Both the position numbers and the translations under genes were made by a program. A stretch of DNA of 64,000 nt, taken from Pseudoips prasinana. Taxonomy: Eukaryota; Arthropoda; Insecta; Lepidoptera; Nolidae. The first letter of the stretch is position 1. Each line of letters opens with the position of its first letter. The stretch is from positions 5,332,001 through 5,396,000 of the forward strand of contig OX621243.1 in NCBI GenBank assembly GCA_951640165.1, given 5' to 3'. Positions 43,251 through 54,821 of the stretch are shown here, piece by piece. The notes beneath the pieces were generated by a model, which saw nothing but the letters and a program-made list of their open reading frames with translations, searched no databases and was not told the DNA's origin.

Positions 43251-43996
43251 TATGTTTTATACACGCATCTAGTACTCGCTGACGGAGAATACGACCGTTA
43301 ACACGCGCGATCATCATTACTCTACCTGACTCTTAATTTCCATTCATTTCGACGAATATGTTACACAGCCACTACTGCTTACAGTATTCCTTACCAGAAA
43401 CATCGGATAACACATCTAGTATCCCCGGGATTTAATCCCACAATTTTATTACTCGCCATGAACGCGCCCTATAAGAACAAGAGAGTTCAGGCAATACTAC
43501 CTATTTATCTATGCCACTTGATTATACCTCTCCAGTATTAAAGGAAATCAAAACATTCCCAACTACGTACAATCTAATTAATGTTAGATATCTCAAGAAG
43601 ACTAGTGTACAGACTCTGAGCCGATTAAAAGTTAATTGAACACGTCTGGATGCATCAAATCTTAACACCGCAAGTAATAAAAGAAACTACCAAGCGGCAA
43701 GCAAATTACTAAATCCCGTAAGCTAATTTCGTATAACAACTAGTTTGAATTGTAGAGAAAACCTTAGGAAAAGTAGGCGAACGTTGGAACATTAGAGCCA
43801 AAAGATAGCATTAAGATATATAACGAGTTAGTTAAAAACACGCGGGGCAATCTTTGGGGACTGTCGATAGAAGTAAAAACAAGTTTATACACTTCCAATC
43901 TAAATAATTTACAACTCTAGATATGTAGTTGATGTGTAGTTATGACGTGACAATGATAGTAGTTTCATGCTTTTTGTTCACCCAAACAGTACACAT

Positions 43997-44125
43997 CATC
44001 ATCATCATATCAGCTGAAAGACGTGCACTGCTGGACAAAGGCAAAGGCGTAAAAATTCACTCTCATCATTTTTCTCCATCGCGCCAAAAGAAGTATAACT
44101 TCAAAAAAATCTATCAATGAATATA
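43997..44125 (-). mobile_element. RTE tip joined to unnamed repeat
   Basis: 43997-44042 is the RTE 3' tip (CATCATCATCATATCAGCTG, GACGTGCACTGCTGGACAAA). 44043-44110 (GCGTAAAAATTCACTCTCAT, TTTTCTCCATCGCGCCAAAA, GAAGTATAACTTC) is the reverse of 52600-52665. The second part is unclassified. Confidence 0.55.
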
Positions 44126-44496
44126 CATACAAAATCTTTGTCCACAATAAGGTTTAATAAACAATCAAGCCAGAAGCCGTTAACAACGACCCCAATTTCA
44201 CAAACGAGTTATTATCAAGGACATAAATAAAGTCAAACTCGGAAAGCGTACATTCAATAACTAATTCCCCGTACCGATTGTCAAGTAAACTTAAATAATT
44301 CTAACTGGTACGCGAAACGTGGGCGATAGTAATTTCACTTTGCTACTCGTAAATTGTACGCGCCAACTTCTATTTGCATGATGATAAGTAAAAATTGAAA
44401 TCCCACTTCTGAAACCTTTACGAGTAGTCCGGGATCTCCTAATATTTGCACCTTGGGTCAAAGATAATATATATGTATATTGTTGTAAAAAAAGCT

Positions 44497-44716
44497 ACGG
44501 GGCCTTTTGGCGTGGTGGCCAAATGCTTGCTTTTCACGCCGGAGGACGTGGATTCGATTCCCATCCAGGACAGATATTTATCTATATAAGTATGTATCTA
44601 CAAAAAAAAAGTAATATATGTAGTATATCAGTTATCTGGTTTCCATGGTAAAAGCTCTGCTTAGTTTGGGATCAGATGGCCGAGTGTAAATAATGTCCCC
44701 GGATATTATTATTACG
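44497..44716 (+). mobile_element. SINE S2, small internal deletion
   Basis: GGGGCCTTTTGGCGTGGTGG, box B GGATTCGATTCCCATCC, then ACAGATATTTATCTATATAA: the usual GTGTGCATGAACATGTCTG segment is deleted. Body TCAGTTATCTGGTTTCCATG and an ATT tail complete it. Confidence 0.85.
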
Positions 44717-44724
44717 ATAATAAT

Positions 44725-44905
44725 AACTAAACTGTCTTGGAAAAACTAACCCAACGCCATTTGACTTGAAATTAGACAGACCCTGTACTATGGTAACCTC
44801 ATAACAAACATATATATATATAAATATATTTCTTAATACATACATAATTGTGTTCATCACACAAATATTTGCCTGGGTGGGGATCGAACCCACAATTCCC
44901 TTCAT
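44725..44905 (-). mobile_element. SINE S3, near full length
   Basis: GAATTGTGGGTTCGATCCCC on the minus strand is box B; body GTTATGAGGTTACCATAGTA and TGGCGTTGGGTTAGTTTTTC. It meets the S2 at 44497-44716 tail to tail. Confidence 0.75.
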
Positions 44906-44963
44906 TACTTATTCATTTGTTGCACACTTGCTTTGAAAAATAATTAAAGTTCCTATCCATCCA

Positions 44964-45056
44964 AAGTTGTCCGGAAGAAATCGCTTAAAAGATCGCCCAT
45001 TGCACTAGATTGTGTTATTAGAGTGTGTACAATAAATAGTATTCTATTCTATTAGA
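44964..45056 (+). mobile_element. LINE 3'-UTR tip
   Basis: AGTTGTCCGGAAGAAATCGC, AAGATCGCCCATTGCACTAG, GTGTGTACAATAAATAGTAT and (ATTCT)n. The order matches the 3'-UTR that commonly follows lepidopteran LINE reverse transcriptases, from memory. Confidence 0.5.
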
Positions 45057-45501
45057 AGGGCATAACTGTAGATTTTATCATGCCTATTAGTATTTATTTT
45101 TGGTCAAATAATCTTAAAATATTGAATTACATACAATTAATCAATTTGGTATCGAATAGTTTGTTACAGCGAGCCATTGACTACAAAGCCATTTCATTTT
45201 TGTGTTTATAGATTCATACTAAACCAAATAAAAACCAGCTATGGAAACTGAGCTTACCTCATTAGGTGGTCCCTTTTCGGCATTCGCAACCGAATACTAA
45301 GGTACCTCCTTCAAAAAAAAAGTATCGAAAAAGGTCTAAAGCGTGGCCACAAGAAACCCTACTAGCCCAAATCATCCAACTGTGAATTCTCGAAACAACG
45401 CGTTTGATAAAGTTATATCGACAAAAAAGTACCAAATTTAAATTTACCAAAGGCCTTTTGTAGGTATTGTGTTACTGTTATGCTTTAGTTAATAATAGCG
45501 G

Positions 45502-45605
45502 ACGCATGTGTGCGTATGCGTATGTGTGCGTATTCGTATGTGGGCGTATTCGTATGTGTGCGTATTCGTATGTGTGCGTATGCGTATGTGTGCGCATGCG
45601 TACGC
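45502..45605. repeat. GTGCGTAT-type minisatellite, Z-DNA prone
   Basis: Repeats of GTGTGCGTATTCGTAT and GTGTGCGTATGCGTAT. Perfect purine-pyrimidine alternation holds for 45502-45533 (32 nt) and 45567-45605 (39 nt), shorter in between. The open frames on both strands here are repeat translations. Confidence 0.88.
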
Positions 45606-46074
45606 CGCAGATCATTCGATAAACGGGACGAATATGTGCAGAGCATTAAACTAACAGAGGAATTATTGCAGCTTCGAATAAGCGCGTGGCAAACGAGTAC
45701 ACACATACCCAGAAACAATGACCCATACAGTCTTCTCATTTAAAACAATAGACTATTACGAATGGAAAGATCATTCTGAAGTTATCAACATAAACTAAGA
45801 CCAGATTGCTGCAAGTATTTTATGGACTATATAGAAAAAATATATACTTAAATGTTCTGCTTTTATTAACTAAACGTCTGGCAGACATGGCAAATAGTTT
45901 TCCGGAAACACTATAACCGTTATTCACACAGTTTATGCCTATTGCCTATGCATATAAGTGTAGAAAACTATTTTGTTTCCAGAATAAGCAACAATTAACT
46001 AACAAAACAAATATTTTATATTGTGCTGTGGAATAGCACGAGGAAACTTATCTCCACAGATTATAACGAATTTA

Positions 46075-46253
46075 TCTTACTCATATTATAAATGCGAAAG
46101 CTTGTGGGTATTAATGTATGGATGTTTGTTACTCTTCACAACTACGGAACGGATCTTGACGTATGTTTGTAGTAGTATAGCTTATATATCTGAATAACAC
46201 ATGGTCTATAATTTATAAAGTTTACTGCGGATTTAACCGCGAGACACAGCTGG
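46075..46253 (+). mobile_element. Helitron-like element (Hel), 179 bp, aged
   Basis: TCTTACTCATATTATAAATG to CGAGACACAGCTGG, flanked by A46074 and T46254. The 3' end is CTGG, allowed by the CTRR rule. Interior ACGGAACGGATCTTGACGTA. Confidence 0.65.
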
Positions 46254-46488
46254 TGAAGTGGCACTTCAAAATATGTGAAGTTGTATCCTCCTCAACAAGA
46301 TGTTTTGGCAATACACGAACAATAATGGAGACTCTTGATTCAATCTACGACAGTACTTTAAAGATGATACTTCTAGATAAGTACCAACGACATGTTGCTT
46401 TAAGTACATATCGATGGAAAGATAAACAATAAAATATATTTAATAAACATCTTGAGACAACTAACACACCGCCATCTGGGCCTGGAGA

Positions 46489-46518
46489 CTTGGAACACAG
46501 TTAGCCCTGTGTTCCAAG
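46489..46518. repeat. Perfect 12-bp inverted repeat, 6-nt loop
   Basis: CTTGGAACACAG, loop TTAGCC, CTGTGTTCCAAG. It lies in the unknown insertion inside S3. Confidence 0.85.
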
Positions 46519-46663
46519 GATCGGCTCCAGTCATCACGACATATCTGTATAACCCATTTCTAACCTGCAACCTTGTAACTTGTAGTTTATTCTAAAATAT
46601 TTGTGGAGAAATAAACGATTTGATCCCAAACTAGTCAGAGGTAACCAGACAACTGATAAACAT

Positions 46664-46873
46664 CATCATGTCAGCCAAAGGACGTCACCTGCTGGAGAAA
46701 AGCCTATCCAAAGAATGGAGGGATATGTCATAATCGCCACGCTTGGCGATCGCAGTTTGATGGTTCACAGAAAAACGCTTCTACCCATTCTCTGGTAGGT
46801 ATTCCCTTGAACTATTTTTACGCCCCCCATGGGATGATATGGGGTGATGATATTCTATGCCATCACCACACAG
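46664..46873 (-). mobile_element. RTE-b LINE 3' end with 14-bp TSD
   Basis: CATCATGTCAGCCAAAGGAC, CTGCTGGAGAAAAGCCTATC, TCATAATCGCCACGCTTGGC, CGATCGCAGTTTGATGG and CATGGGATGATATGGGGTGA. Flanked by CAACTGATAAACAT at 46650-46663 and 46874-46887. The element is 210 bp and 5'-truncated. Confidence 0.88.
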
Positions 46874-47221
46874 CAACTGATAAACATACTTATATATTCC
46901 TAATCCGGCCAAATAATCGTGGTCACCACATAAAGATTTGCCCCCACCCAGGACAAACCTTTGTGTGTTAACCACACTTTGTGGGGATCAAACCCATGAC
47001 CTCTAGCAGTGAAGTTAACTAACCACGAGCATTTTATATGTGCCTCTGTTGTATGAAATGATCTGTAGTGCGGTCAACATACCAATGCGAAGATGAGTAA
47101 TATAGGAGATAAAGTTTGCGCTTAAACCAAGAGGGCTAGACAGGAATATCTACCGGATATACTGTGTAGCTGAGAATAACCGTTAAATTTAATGGTACAA
47201 ATAAATATTAACCGTAGCTCC

Positions 47222-47310
47222 ATCATATCAGCTGAAAGATGTCCTACTCACTACTGGACAAAGCAACAAAGCCCTTCCAAAGGATCTCTACATAGAATTG
47301 TATCCATAAT
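47222..47310 (-). mobile_element. RTE LINE 3' tip
   Basis: CATCATATCAGCTGAAAGAT, CACTACTGGACAAAG and CCCTTCCAAAGGATCTC. Confidence 0.6.
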
Positions 47311-47359
47311 TTGTTGAAATATGCTATACTTGTCACGGTTTACAGCCTATCGTAACCAT

Positions 47360-47580
47360 CATCATAACATAATTAAAATAACATAAAATAAAAAAGTTAT
47401 TTATTCACGTAGACTTTAAAAAAGCGATTGTAAATAGTCAGAACATATTCGTAGTAATATATAATTAATTTATAATTTTTTCTAGGTACATATAGATATT
47501 TAGGTACACGGATTGTAGGAAATAATTTACAATAAGATTTATTTTATAGCAGTAACGATATTTAACTAACTTAAATTAAG
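47360..47580 (-). mobile_element. LINE 3'-UTR (3U family)
   Basis: TTATTCACGTAGACTTTAAA, AAAGCGATTGTAAATAGTCA and GAACATATTCGTAGTAATAT are the reverse of the 3U end; TTTCTAGGTACATATAGATA and TTAGGTACACGGATTG recur at 53170-53210. It ends next to the oppositely oriented LINE at 47587. Confidence 0.6.
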
Positions 47581-47586
47581 TTAACA

Positions 47587-47795
47587 GCTCTGTGGAATCA
47601 ATTAGCTGCGGAGGTATTTCTGATCCGGTATGACATGGCAACCCTCAAGAAGCAAGCTTATTATTTTCTTAAAGGCCGGCAACGCACGTGCGTCTCCTCT
47701 GGTGTTGCAAGTGTCCATGAGCGGTGGTAATAACTTACCATCAGGTGACCCACTTGGTCGTTTACCATCCTATTTTATAAAATAAATAAAAAGTC
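47587..47795 (+). mobile_element. CR1/Jockey-type LINE C-terminus and 3'-UTR
   Basis: Codons 47587-47730 are open: ALWNQLAAEVFLIRYDMAT, LKKQAYYFLKGRQRTCVSSG and VASVHERW then stop. The WNQLP.EVFP..YD..T.KK..Y.FLKGRQR pattern is the usual C-terminus in lepidopteran LINEs. The 3'-UTR has CTTACCATCAGGTGACCCAC, TTGGTCGTTTACCATCC and an A-rich tail with AATAAA. Confidence 0.82.
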
Positions 47796-47985
47796 CACAG
47801 CTGGACAAAAGCCTCCCCTAAGAATCATCTTGAGGGGCCATAATCACCACGCTTGGCAGACGGATTGGCGATCACAGTATGATAGTCATAGTACACAAAA
47901 AGAAGCTGCTGCCCGTCCTCTAGTAGATATTCCCTGGGGTCGACTTCTACGCCCCTACGGGATGAGATGGGGTGATGATGACTTC
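47796..47985 (-). mobile_element. RTE-b LINE 3' end
   Basis: AAGTCCACAGCTGGACAAAA, GCCTCCCCTAAGAATC, CATAATCACCACGCTTGGCA, CAGTATGATAGTCATAGTAC, CGACTTCTACGCCCCTACGG and GATGAGATGGGGTGATGATG. Longest RTE-b copy. Confidence 0.82.
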
Positions 47986-48296
47986 GTAGTAAACAATTAG
48001 TACTGTATTATGTTGGAAGGTGAAACTCTCGTAAGACGCAAAAGGAGAAAACAGGAGCTTTCGTAAAGTGATAATTCGAGATTGTACTTTCATTAAATGT
48101 TCACATTATTTAGCAAGACAAGCACTTTACGAGCAAATATATCTAGGTGATTTAATACTCTTAGTTAAGATTGTTAAGGCCTTTTAAGGCTAAGTTCTAA
48201 AAATATATATGTGTTCTGAAACTTACGTCTGTCTTAACGGGAATAAAGTACATACACCAAATAAAATAAAATATTAAGTATCTGTATTTAGTTATA

Positions 48297-48513
48297 ATAA
48301 TAATATTCTGGGACATTAATCACACAGCCATCTGATCCCAAACTAAGCAGAGCTTGATAATATACTACACATACTACTTTTCTTTTGTAAATACATACTT
48401 ATCTGGAATTACACCCAGACTCAGAACAAATAGACACGTTCATGCTCACAAATACCTTTACTGCATGGGAATCGAACCCCAGTCGAGTATCTATAACCGC
48501 GTTAACCGGCGCG
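48297..48513 (-). mobile_element. SINE S2, near full length
   Basis: ATT tail (48297-48308), CATCTGATCCCAAACTAAGC, ACTTTTCTTTTGTAAATACA, CACGTTCATGCTCACAAATA and box B GGTTCGATTCCC region (minus). About 30 bp of the body after AGAGCTTG is deleted. Confidence 0.82.
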
Positions 48514-51480
48514 TCAAAATTTCAAGTTATGCATAAAAGTAATTCGTCGCGCTCCGTACTCCAAAGTTACAACAGCCTCAGTAAGAAAAATGATCAGCCT
48601 ATGAAGCAGCATATTTAGTAAAGATGAATATTCTACACCATAAACATTTCATAATAAATAGCACAGCGGAAACTAAGTCATTGTACCCGCAGCCACTACT
48701 GTTAGGCCGCTGACACATTACAGCGGGGGGCGACAATTTAATCGTATAAGCGATAAAACGCCCACGGAACGAAAGGTTGCAGGTTGCAATAATTCTTATT
48801 AAACGATGGGCCCTACGAGCATGTCAATATGTATTATCCCGTTTTTGATGTTCTCTGCGCTTTCAAACCTAAGGATTAGTGTACGGTGGTATGGTGTATG
48901 CATTTCAAATCCGCCAAACAACTTCTATAGTGAGTTTTCCCTGTGAACTAATCGTATTTTAGCATTAACATAGTTTAACAAACTTTAATATTGTAGATAC
49001 TATATTTTCTTTACGTTTTGATCTTCTATCAGAACCTTTGATTGAGCCTATTAAGAACGAATAATAAGACGTAAATAAGAACCAATCTGAGAAGACTATG
49101 AACTCAAACTCCGCTCTAAATTGCAAACAGATTTTGAAGAGGTCTCAAAATCCAAACGAAGTCAACGAAGGCACTATCCTGATTATTACATAAGTATACT
49201 ATATTAAGCTTTAATAAGAAATCACTACACATATGATCTTCACGTTACGAGATTTTTATGTTCTTTTACTATACGCTATCTGTACTTATCAATATGCTTT
49301 TAATTTTGACCTAAAATGGGGAGTCCGGATCACAGTCCTGCTTGAGATCTGATCCCAGCAAAAAATAAGCTCAAGCTACGTCATGGCGAACCAATATATA
49401 TAATCTGATACATTAGTATGGTTACATAACAAAGTTACAGTTATTCTACATCAGTATTCATATCACATCGAAAACACTACAGATACTTACGTAAAAATGC
49501 AGTCTACAAAAACTATATAATTAGATATCATTATACTGGAAATAGTGACTTCTGGAACGCGGAAAATAAATTATATTTCATCACTTGTATTAGAAATTAA
49601 ATTATTGCTTGATTCCATATAAGACGGCATACCTATAATTCAAGTAGAAAGCGGTAGAGGCGAGGTATTAATCAAATCATTACTTTGACTCATAGAATGG
49701 AAGGTTTTCAATTTCAATTCCGGATTTAGAATATTAGTAAAAAGTGTAGGTTACATTATATGTAATTACTTATAATAAGTAAATATTCTTTGCGTGCGTC
49801 ACGCAGAGAACTTAAATGAAATTTAAAATCGCGAGTTTTTACTTGTAGTTAATAACTTCCGGCAAATATTAGGTTTAATTTGATCTTGAGTAAAACTTCA
49901 CAGTACATCTATCTATCGGTATTACTGTCATTATAATTCTGCATAGAATATGTGATGAATTTAGTATCTATAGTATATGGTATATATAGTACTATTAGTA
50001 TACGGGAAATGATTCTCTTATAAACACAGTACATGTAATATTAGCACATTGTTTAGAAAGAAAATTTCTTAGATCCACTTATCTAAACTAATATTATTAA
50101 GACAAAACATGTGTATGGACATGGATTAACAACTTAAAAGATTTAAAAATATCACCAAAATTGAGAAATTAAAATGGGATGTATTTTATTTGCAAAAATA
50201 CAAATATTTGCTGTAACTCAAATTATCAAACATTTTACAACTAAAATTGATTTTTTCTGTAACAAGTTTAGTCAACTTATATTTCTACCCATGCAAAACC
50301 GCAGGGCGTCGTTAGTCTGTCATATTCAGTAGTTAATCTTTCGCGTTTATTCTATATCTCAATTCAAAATGAATTCATAAGCAATACGCTATGTTTATCC
50401 TTAAAAATACACAACATAAATCCGCTATTAACAGCTCTGTATCGTTACCCTTACATTAACTAGCCTCGTCCAAACCTATAAATAATTTCTAGGCACAATA
50501 TCATAACATAAAATTGTAGAAAGCTGTATTCTGTAAACTATGTCGTTACATCGGGGTTTCTCCGCTTTTCTACGTTCACAATAGGTGTTTATGGTAACAA
50601 GTATAAAGTAGTACATTTAGTTATGGGACACTCATGAATATAATATTATTATTTAGAATGTAGTGATAGAATATTTAACATTAAAAGTCAATTGAAATCT
50701 TTATTGTTTTTTATAGTCTGGTTATTGTATTGAAGTAGTTCTATTTTCGTTTCTTAGATCATAGATCTGATGAATCCCACTTCTGATGATAATATAAAAG
50801 TTAGACAACTTATATATTATATATAGTCGAGTGTTATACAAATAGATGGCGCCAATATTCGTCGTACATTATTTAAGAAAGAGAATAGTAAGGTTCGATG
50901 TTCTTTCAGGATAAATTGTAGCTTATTTAGCAAACTAACGCATAAAAAGGTTAAAAGCCAGTAGGTGGTTCAAATATATTACTTATAAAATATGGAATAA
51001 GATATTAACATTAGATAGATTGATTAACATTGCCAAAAAATTAAGAAAATTGATTTATTGAACCTTCATTTATTTCATTATTATAATGCATTTCAGAGTA
51101 GTATTTGTGCAACCACTGCTTTTTTGCTATAAGGAGAAATAAGAAAAAACTTATTTTAAATTTAAAACTTTAATCTTATTTTAAAATATTTAAATTTGAA
51201 ATAAATATTTTTATTTTTAATGGAAATAAATGTTCTAAAAAATAAACATATAAAATCGTACTTCAATTCGAATTTCGTATCCTACTTCAAATAGTAAATT
51301 CAAACATGCTATCTACAGAGTCAAACAAAATGTACGATGATATCTTTCAGAAATAACAAGTTGAACAAATTAAAAAAAAATGTGATTACTGTACCTATCG
51401 TGATTATACAATGTACAGACGGTTATAGAAGCTTAAATATTTTGGAAATAATGTAGGTGTTTCAAAGGAATATCGTTTTC
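48514..51480. other. Quiet 3-kb AT-rich stretch
   Basis: No named repeat, tRNA-like head or exon-like frame. A short GC-rich patch CACATTACAGCGGGGGGCGA occurs at 48715. Probably old intergenic or intron sequence. Confidence 0.4.
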
Positions 51481-51522
51481 AATCACCAACAAGGATCAGA
51501 TATCCATAAACTATTTGTTTAT

Positions 51523-51755
51523 CTATTTCTCGTAGCAGGAATACCATTGCAAAATTTCCATCAATTCACTGCCCAGTTTGTCCACAGTGCCATTCAGAGC
51601 GTTAACAAATATAATTGAACACGAATAAGCAGTGCCATTTACATACACAATTCCTTCTGTAATAATAGGCTGACCTAAAAGGTATCTAGGCGGCAGTAAA
51701 ACATCTGTCATGAATGTAAACAGATTGAGAAGTTTGGATTTGATAGCTAAGTCGA
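51523..51755 (-). CDS. Candidate terminal exon, function unknown
   Basis: Minus-strand frame open from an AG acceptor-like position near 51756 (ATTTCGACTTAG) to TAG at 51523-51525. Read in that frame it gives IKSKLLNLFTFMTDVLLPPR, YLLGQPIITEGIVYVNG and VDKLGSELMEILQWYSCYEK. Composition is balanced and hydrophobic and the codons are more GC-rich than the flanks; an NGT glycosylation-type motif occurs twice. An ATG at 51709-51711 would give a 62-residue peptide. I do not recognise the family. Could be the last exon of a minus-strand gene or a gene relic. Confidence 0.3.
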
Positions 51756-52182
51756 AATGGTTGAGTTACATTGACTGTATTGCTTTAGGTAGATAGCTTA
51801 GGTAGTACCTTGTTTACTAAGTTTGGAGTGTTATTTGCTACGACCAGCTTGAACCCCCACACACACACATGTGGAAAATATATTTAATATTATTAATGTA
51901 ATTATATATTTTTCAGTTCAAGAAGTATTCAAAAACTGTTGACAAACAATTTTAAGTAATCCTGTATTGTAATTGCGGTAGTAAACACCGTACAGTTATT
52001 CCCAGAGGCTCGGCGCAGGAGTGTGTAGCGGACATGTAGACTATTGTCCGTCCGATGTTAGATACAGAATTCCAGCATATACAGTTACCAGGTTATTCAT
52101 GTGATTATCTTGTGGTGTATGGTTTGATCTAACTTTTAGTTGGATGAACATGTTTTGAAAGTATTATATAATAGGTTAATTA

Positions 52183-52388
52183 ATATCTTGGGACAACTAA
52201 CACACGACCGTCTGATACCATACTAGGCAGAGCCTCTACTATGGCAACCAGACATCTGATCACTATACTTATATATATCTGGATATTAAGGTTACACCCA
52301 GACATTGCACAAATAATCGTGGGCATCGAACCTATGACCTCTGGTTTAGCAGTCAGGGTCACTAACCACTAGACCAACAGGACAGTCA
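52183..52388 (-). mobile_element. SINE S3, full length
   Basis: Minus strand CTGTCCTGTTGGTCTAGTGG, TTAGTGACCCTGACTGCTAA, box B AGGTTCGATGCCC, CAGATGTCTGGTTGCCATAG, TGCCTAGTATGGTATCAGAC and TTGTCCCAAGATATTAATT. A block after the head (GTGATGAG) is deleted. Confidence 0.85.
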
Positions 52389-52579
52389 AGCATAAGATTA
52401 AATATTTGTTCCTCTTTACTATATGGGCAGTGGTTACCTTAGTGTAGGAATTATTCAATCCGCCGTCTTTGACCTTTTAATCATTTAAACTAAAGAAAGT
52501 TCAAAGGGTGACAACATATGAATAATAAAATGGGACACATATTAAATACCGATTGTTCAAATTTAATTTCAAGAAGCCT

Positions 52580-52765
52580 TTAGTGATGACCAAATATTTT
52601 TTGAAGTTATACTTCTTTTGGCGCGATGGAGAAAAATGATGAGAGTGAATTTTAACGATGCGCGCGCACACCGACACCAAAAAATTTAACAGCATGAAGT
52701 TAGTTCTAGGTGGTATGACAGTGAATTTTTACGATGCGCGCGCATCGTATGTAAACTAAAATTAG
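52580..52765 (+). repeat. Unclassified repeat with GC palindrome
   Basis: GAAGTTATACTTCTTTTGGC, GCGATGGAGAAAAATGATGA and GAGTGAATTTTAACGATGCG match the reverse of 44043-44110. AGTGAATTTT(A/T)ACGATGCG occurs twice (52643 and 52719). 52730-52749 is a perfect 20-bp palindrome TACGATGCGC/GCGCATCGTA. Confidence 0.65.
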
Positions 52766-53074
52766 ACAATTTAACAATTTCTTTTTAGCATCCAATTTGC
52801 TCATGTATATTAATTAACGATAAATATGCGCCAATGTCGTTAAATAACTGAAATAATTTTACGATAATATTAAGCTTATTATTTGATATTTGTTACTCTA
52901 TCTATTTTATAATTTATATTCCAAAATATAAAGTTGTTACTAACACATATTTTTTGAGTGACGATAAGACATAACAATAACTTTGTGCTTTGTGTTATAA
53001 TTAATAAAACTATATCACATACACACAATTGTGTATGAGCAAATTGAACAAAATCAATGTTAATGTGTGTAAAA

Positions 53075-53320
53075 GATTTTTTTTTTTTAATCTTGTAAAC
53101 ATTAAAAAAGTGCTTGTATATAGTCAGAACACCTTTGTAGTAACATGGTTAACTATACATAATTATTTCTAGGTAAATATATGTAGATATTTAGATATAC
53201 GGATTGTATGGAAACATTTAGGAATAAAATTTATTTGTAATAGTAATTATTTAGTTAGTTTGGTAGGTAAAATTAAGTTATTATATATATTATTGTAGTT
53301 ATATATATATATATATATAT
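53075..53320 (-). mobile_element. LINE 3'-UTR (3U family) and (AT)n
   Basis: ATTAAAAAAGTGCTTGTATA, TAGTCAGAACACCTTTGTAG and TTTAGATATACGGATTGTAT follow the 47360-47580 copy. A pure (AT)n run at 53299-53320 follows. Confidence 0.6.
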
Positions 53321-53929
53321 TATTCATATATGTATATGTCTTCTTTGGAAGTGTATAAAACTAAGGAATTGCTGTAGTCGTGTTATTCATGTAACCCCAA
53401 TTAAATTATAATACGACTTGTAAAATGTGGGTCCAATAAAAGTAAGTTTAACCCTCAGGGATAAAACTTCGGTACAATATGTTAATTGCTATGCATATTT
53501 ATTAAAGTGAAGGTTTTGTTTTTCACCCAAGACCATTGTTTTGGACGTAAAACAAAGCCTTGACTTGAAAAGTATTAACAAGTTTCATTAATGTTGGTAC
53601 ATGGGAAGTATTTCCTTGGAAAACAATGTGCATTTTCAACATTTATGAGAAATGTGACAACTTTGACGTTAACGTAAGTGAGAAAGGAAAAGTTGAATAT
53701 TTACAAAACGAGTTGAGAATACTTGCACAATAATGCTTCACACTTATCTTGACAATAACATTCTCGCGAGTAACCATTATAGCAAGTAGTTACATCACAA
53801 TAAGAACATATTATAGATTTATATTTAAGAAACCGAACGTTAAGAATTAGCACCAATATTTATGTTACAAGTTTGAGGGGGTCATTAAAATACACTTAGA
53901 ATTATTTAGTTTTAGTAAACATATGATGT

Positions 53930-54155
53930 AATGTGTGGTGACGGTGGTGAATATCAGAATATCATCAACCCATCTCATCCTGTCGAGGGCGTAGAAGTCG
54001 ACCCGAGGCAATTTCTACCAAAAGTCGGGCAGCAGCTTTCTTTTGTGTATCTTTCTGCGATTGCCAACCCGTCTGCCATGCTCCCCGTGATATTTCTTGG
54101 GGGAGGCTTGTCCAACAGTGGTCCATTTTTCAGCTGTTATGATTGATTGATGATT
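53930..54155 (+). mobile_element. RTE-b LINE 3' end
   Basis: CAACCCATCTCATCCTGTCG, AGGGCGTAGAAGTCGACCCG, GCGATTGCCAACCCGTCTGC, GATATTTCTTGGGGGAGGCT and TGTCCAACAGTGG, then a degraded tail GATTGATTGATGATTG. The 71-codon frame here is the repeat. Confidence 0.8.
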
Positions 54156-54821
54156 GAAGCATAATATCAGCTCACAACATTAAAAAACATACCAGAAAAA
54201 TGTTAGAATAATATTAACGACCCATTTCGTATATATTCCCTTCGTATTTCTCATTGTTTGCAGCCAGTTTCCTGATACTGATTAAGTAACTGTGAAGCGA
54301 TTCTTTGATTTCATGATATTGCCTATATCTCCATAAATTACAGCAAAATTAATTCTATACACTACCGATCCGAAAGTCCACTCGCAATTTATAACTCCGA
54401 TTAAATCGCTTACCTCCTACGGAAAATAGGCGTGAAGATATTTATCCTAAAAGGAACACGTAGCTAATGACACTATGGACAAAGTCTTAACTGTATATTT
54501 TGAGTTCGATCAGTATCGGGAGGCATGCGCTGGCGCATCCTGAGAGCGCGGGGTTACCGCTAAATAGTCAAGCTATGCGCACACGGTAGACTGCCACATT
54601 CTTTGAACTTTGTCTCTTTATTTATGGTAGCAGTTTTTGTATAAATTTGTAATGGATAGTTTTTGTAGTGTTAATACTTGTTCAAATGTTGTGCTTAATG
54701 TTTCTGGCCTTTTGTCACTCTATAATATATTACATTAGAGTTAAATTAGACTAAAGCACTTTGGACGCTGTTACACGCATTTTGTCACTCTTGATCAAAT
54801 ATTGGTACATATTTATTAGAC

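Larger units (their letters stand above)
46448..47030 (-). mobile_element. SINE S3 with two insertions
   Basis: S3 minus pieces: 46448-46478 (CTTGAGACAACTAACACACC, GCCATCTG), 46621-46663 (TGATCCCAAACTAGTCAGAG, GTAACCAGACAACTGATAAA) and 46874-47030 (TTATATATTCCTAATCC, CATGACCTCTAGCAGTG). The first break holds about 140 bp of unknown sequence with a perfect hairpin; the second holds RTE-b. Confidence 0.78.

Noticed and set aside
45485..45743. Frames of 77-84 codons on both strands
   Set aside because: They translate the GTGCGTAT minisatellite and its edge; amino acid repeats follow the DNA repeat.
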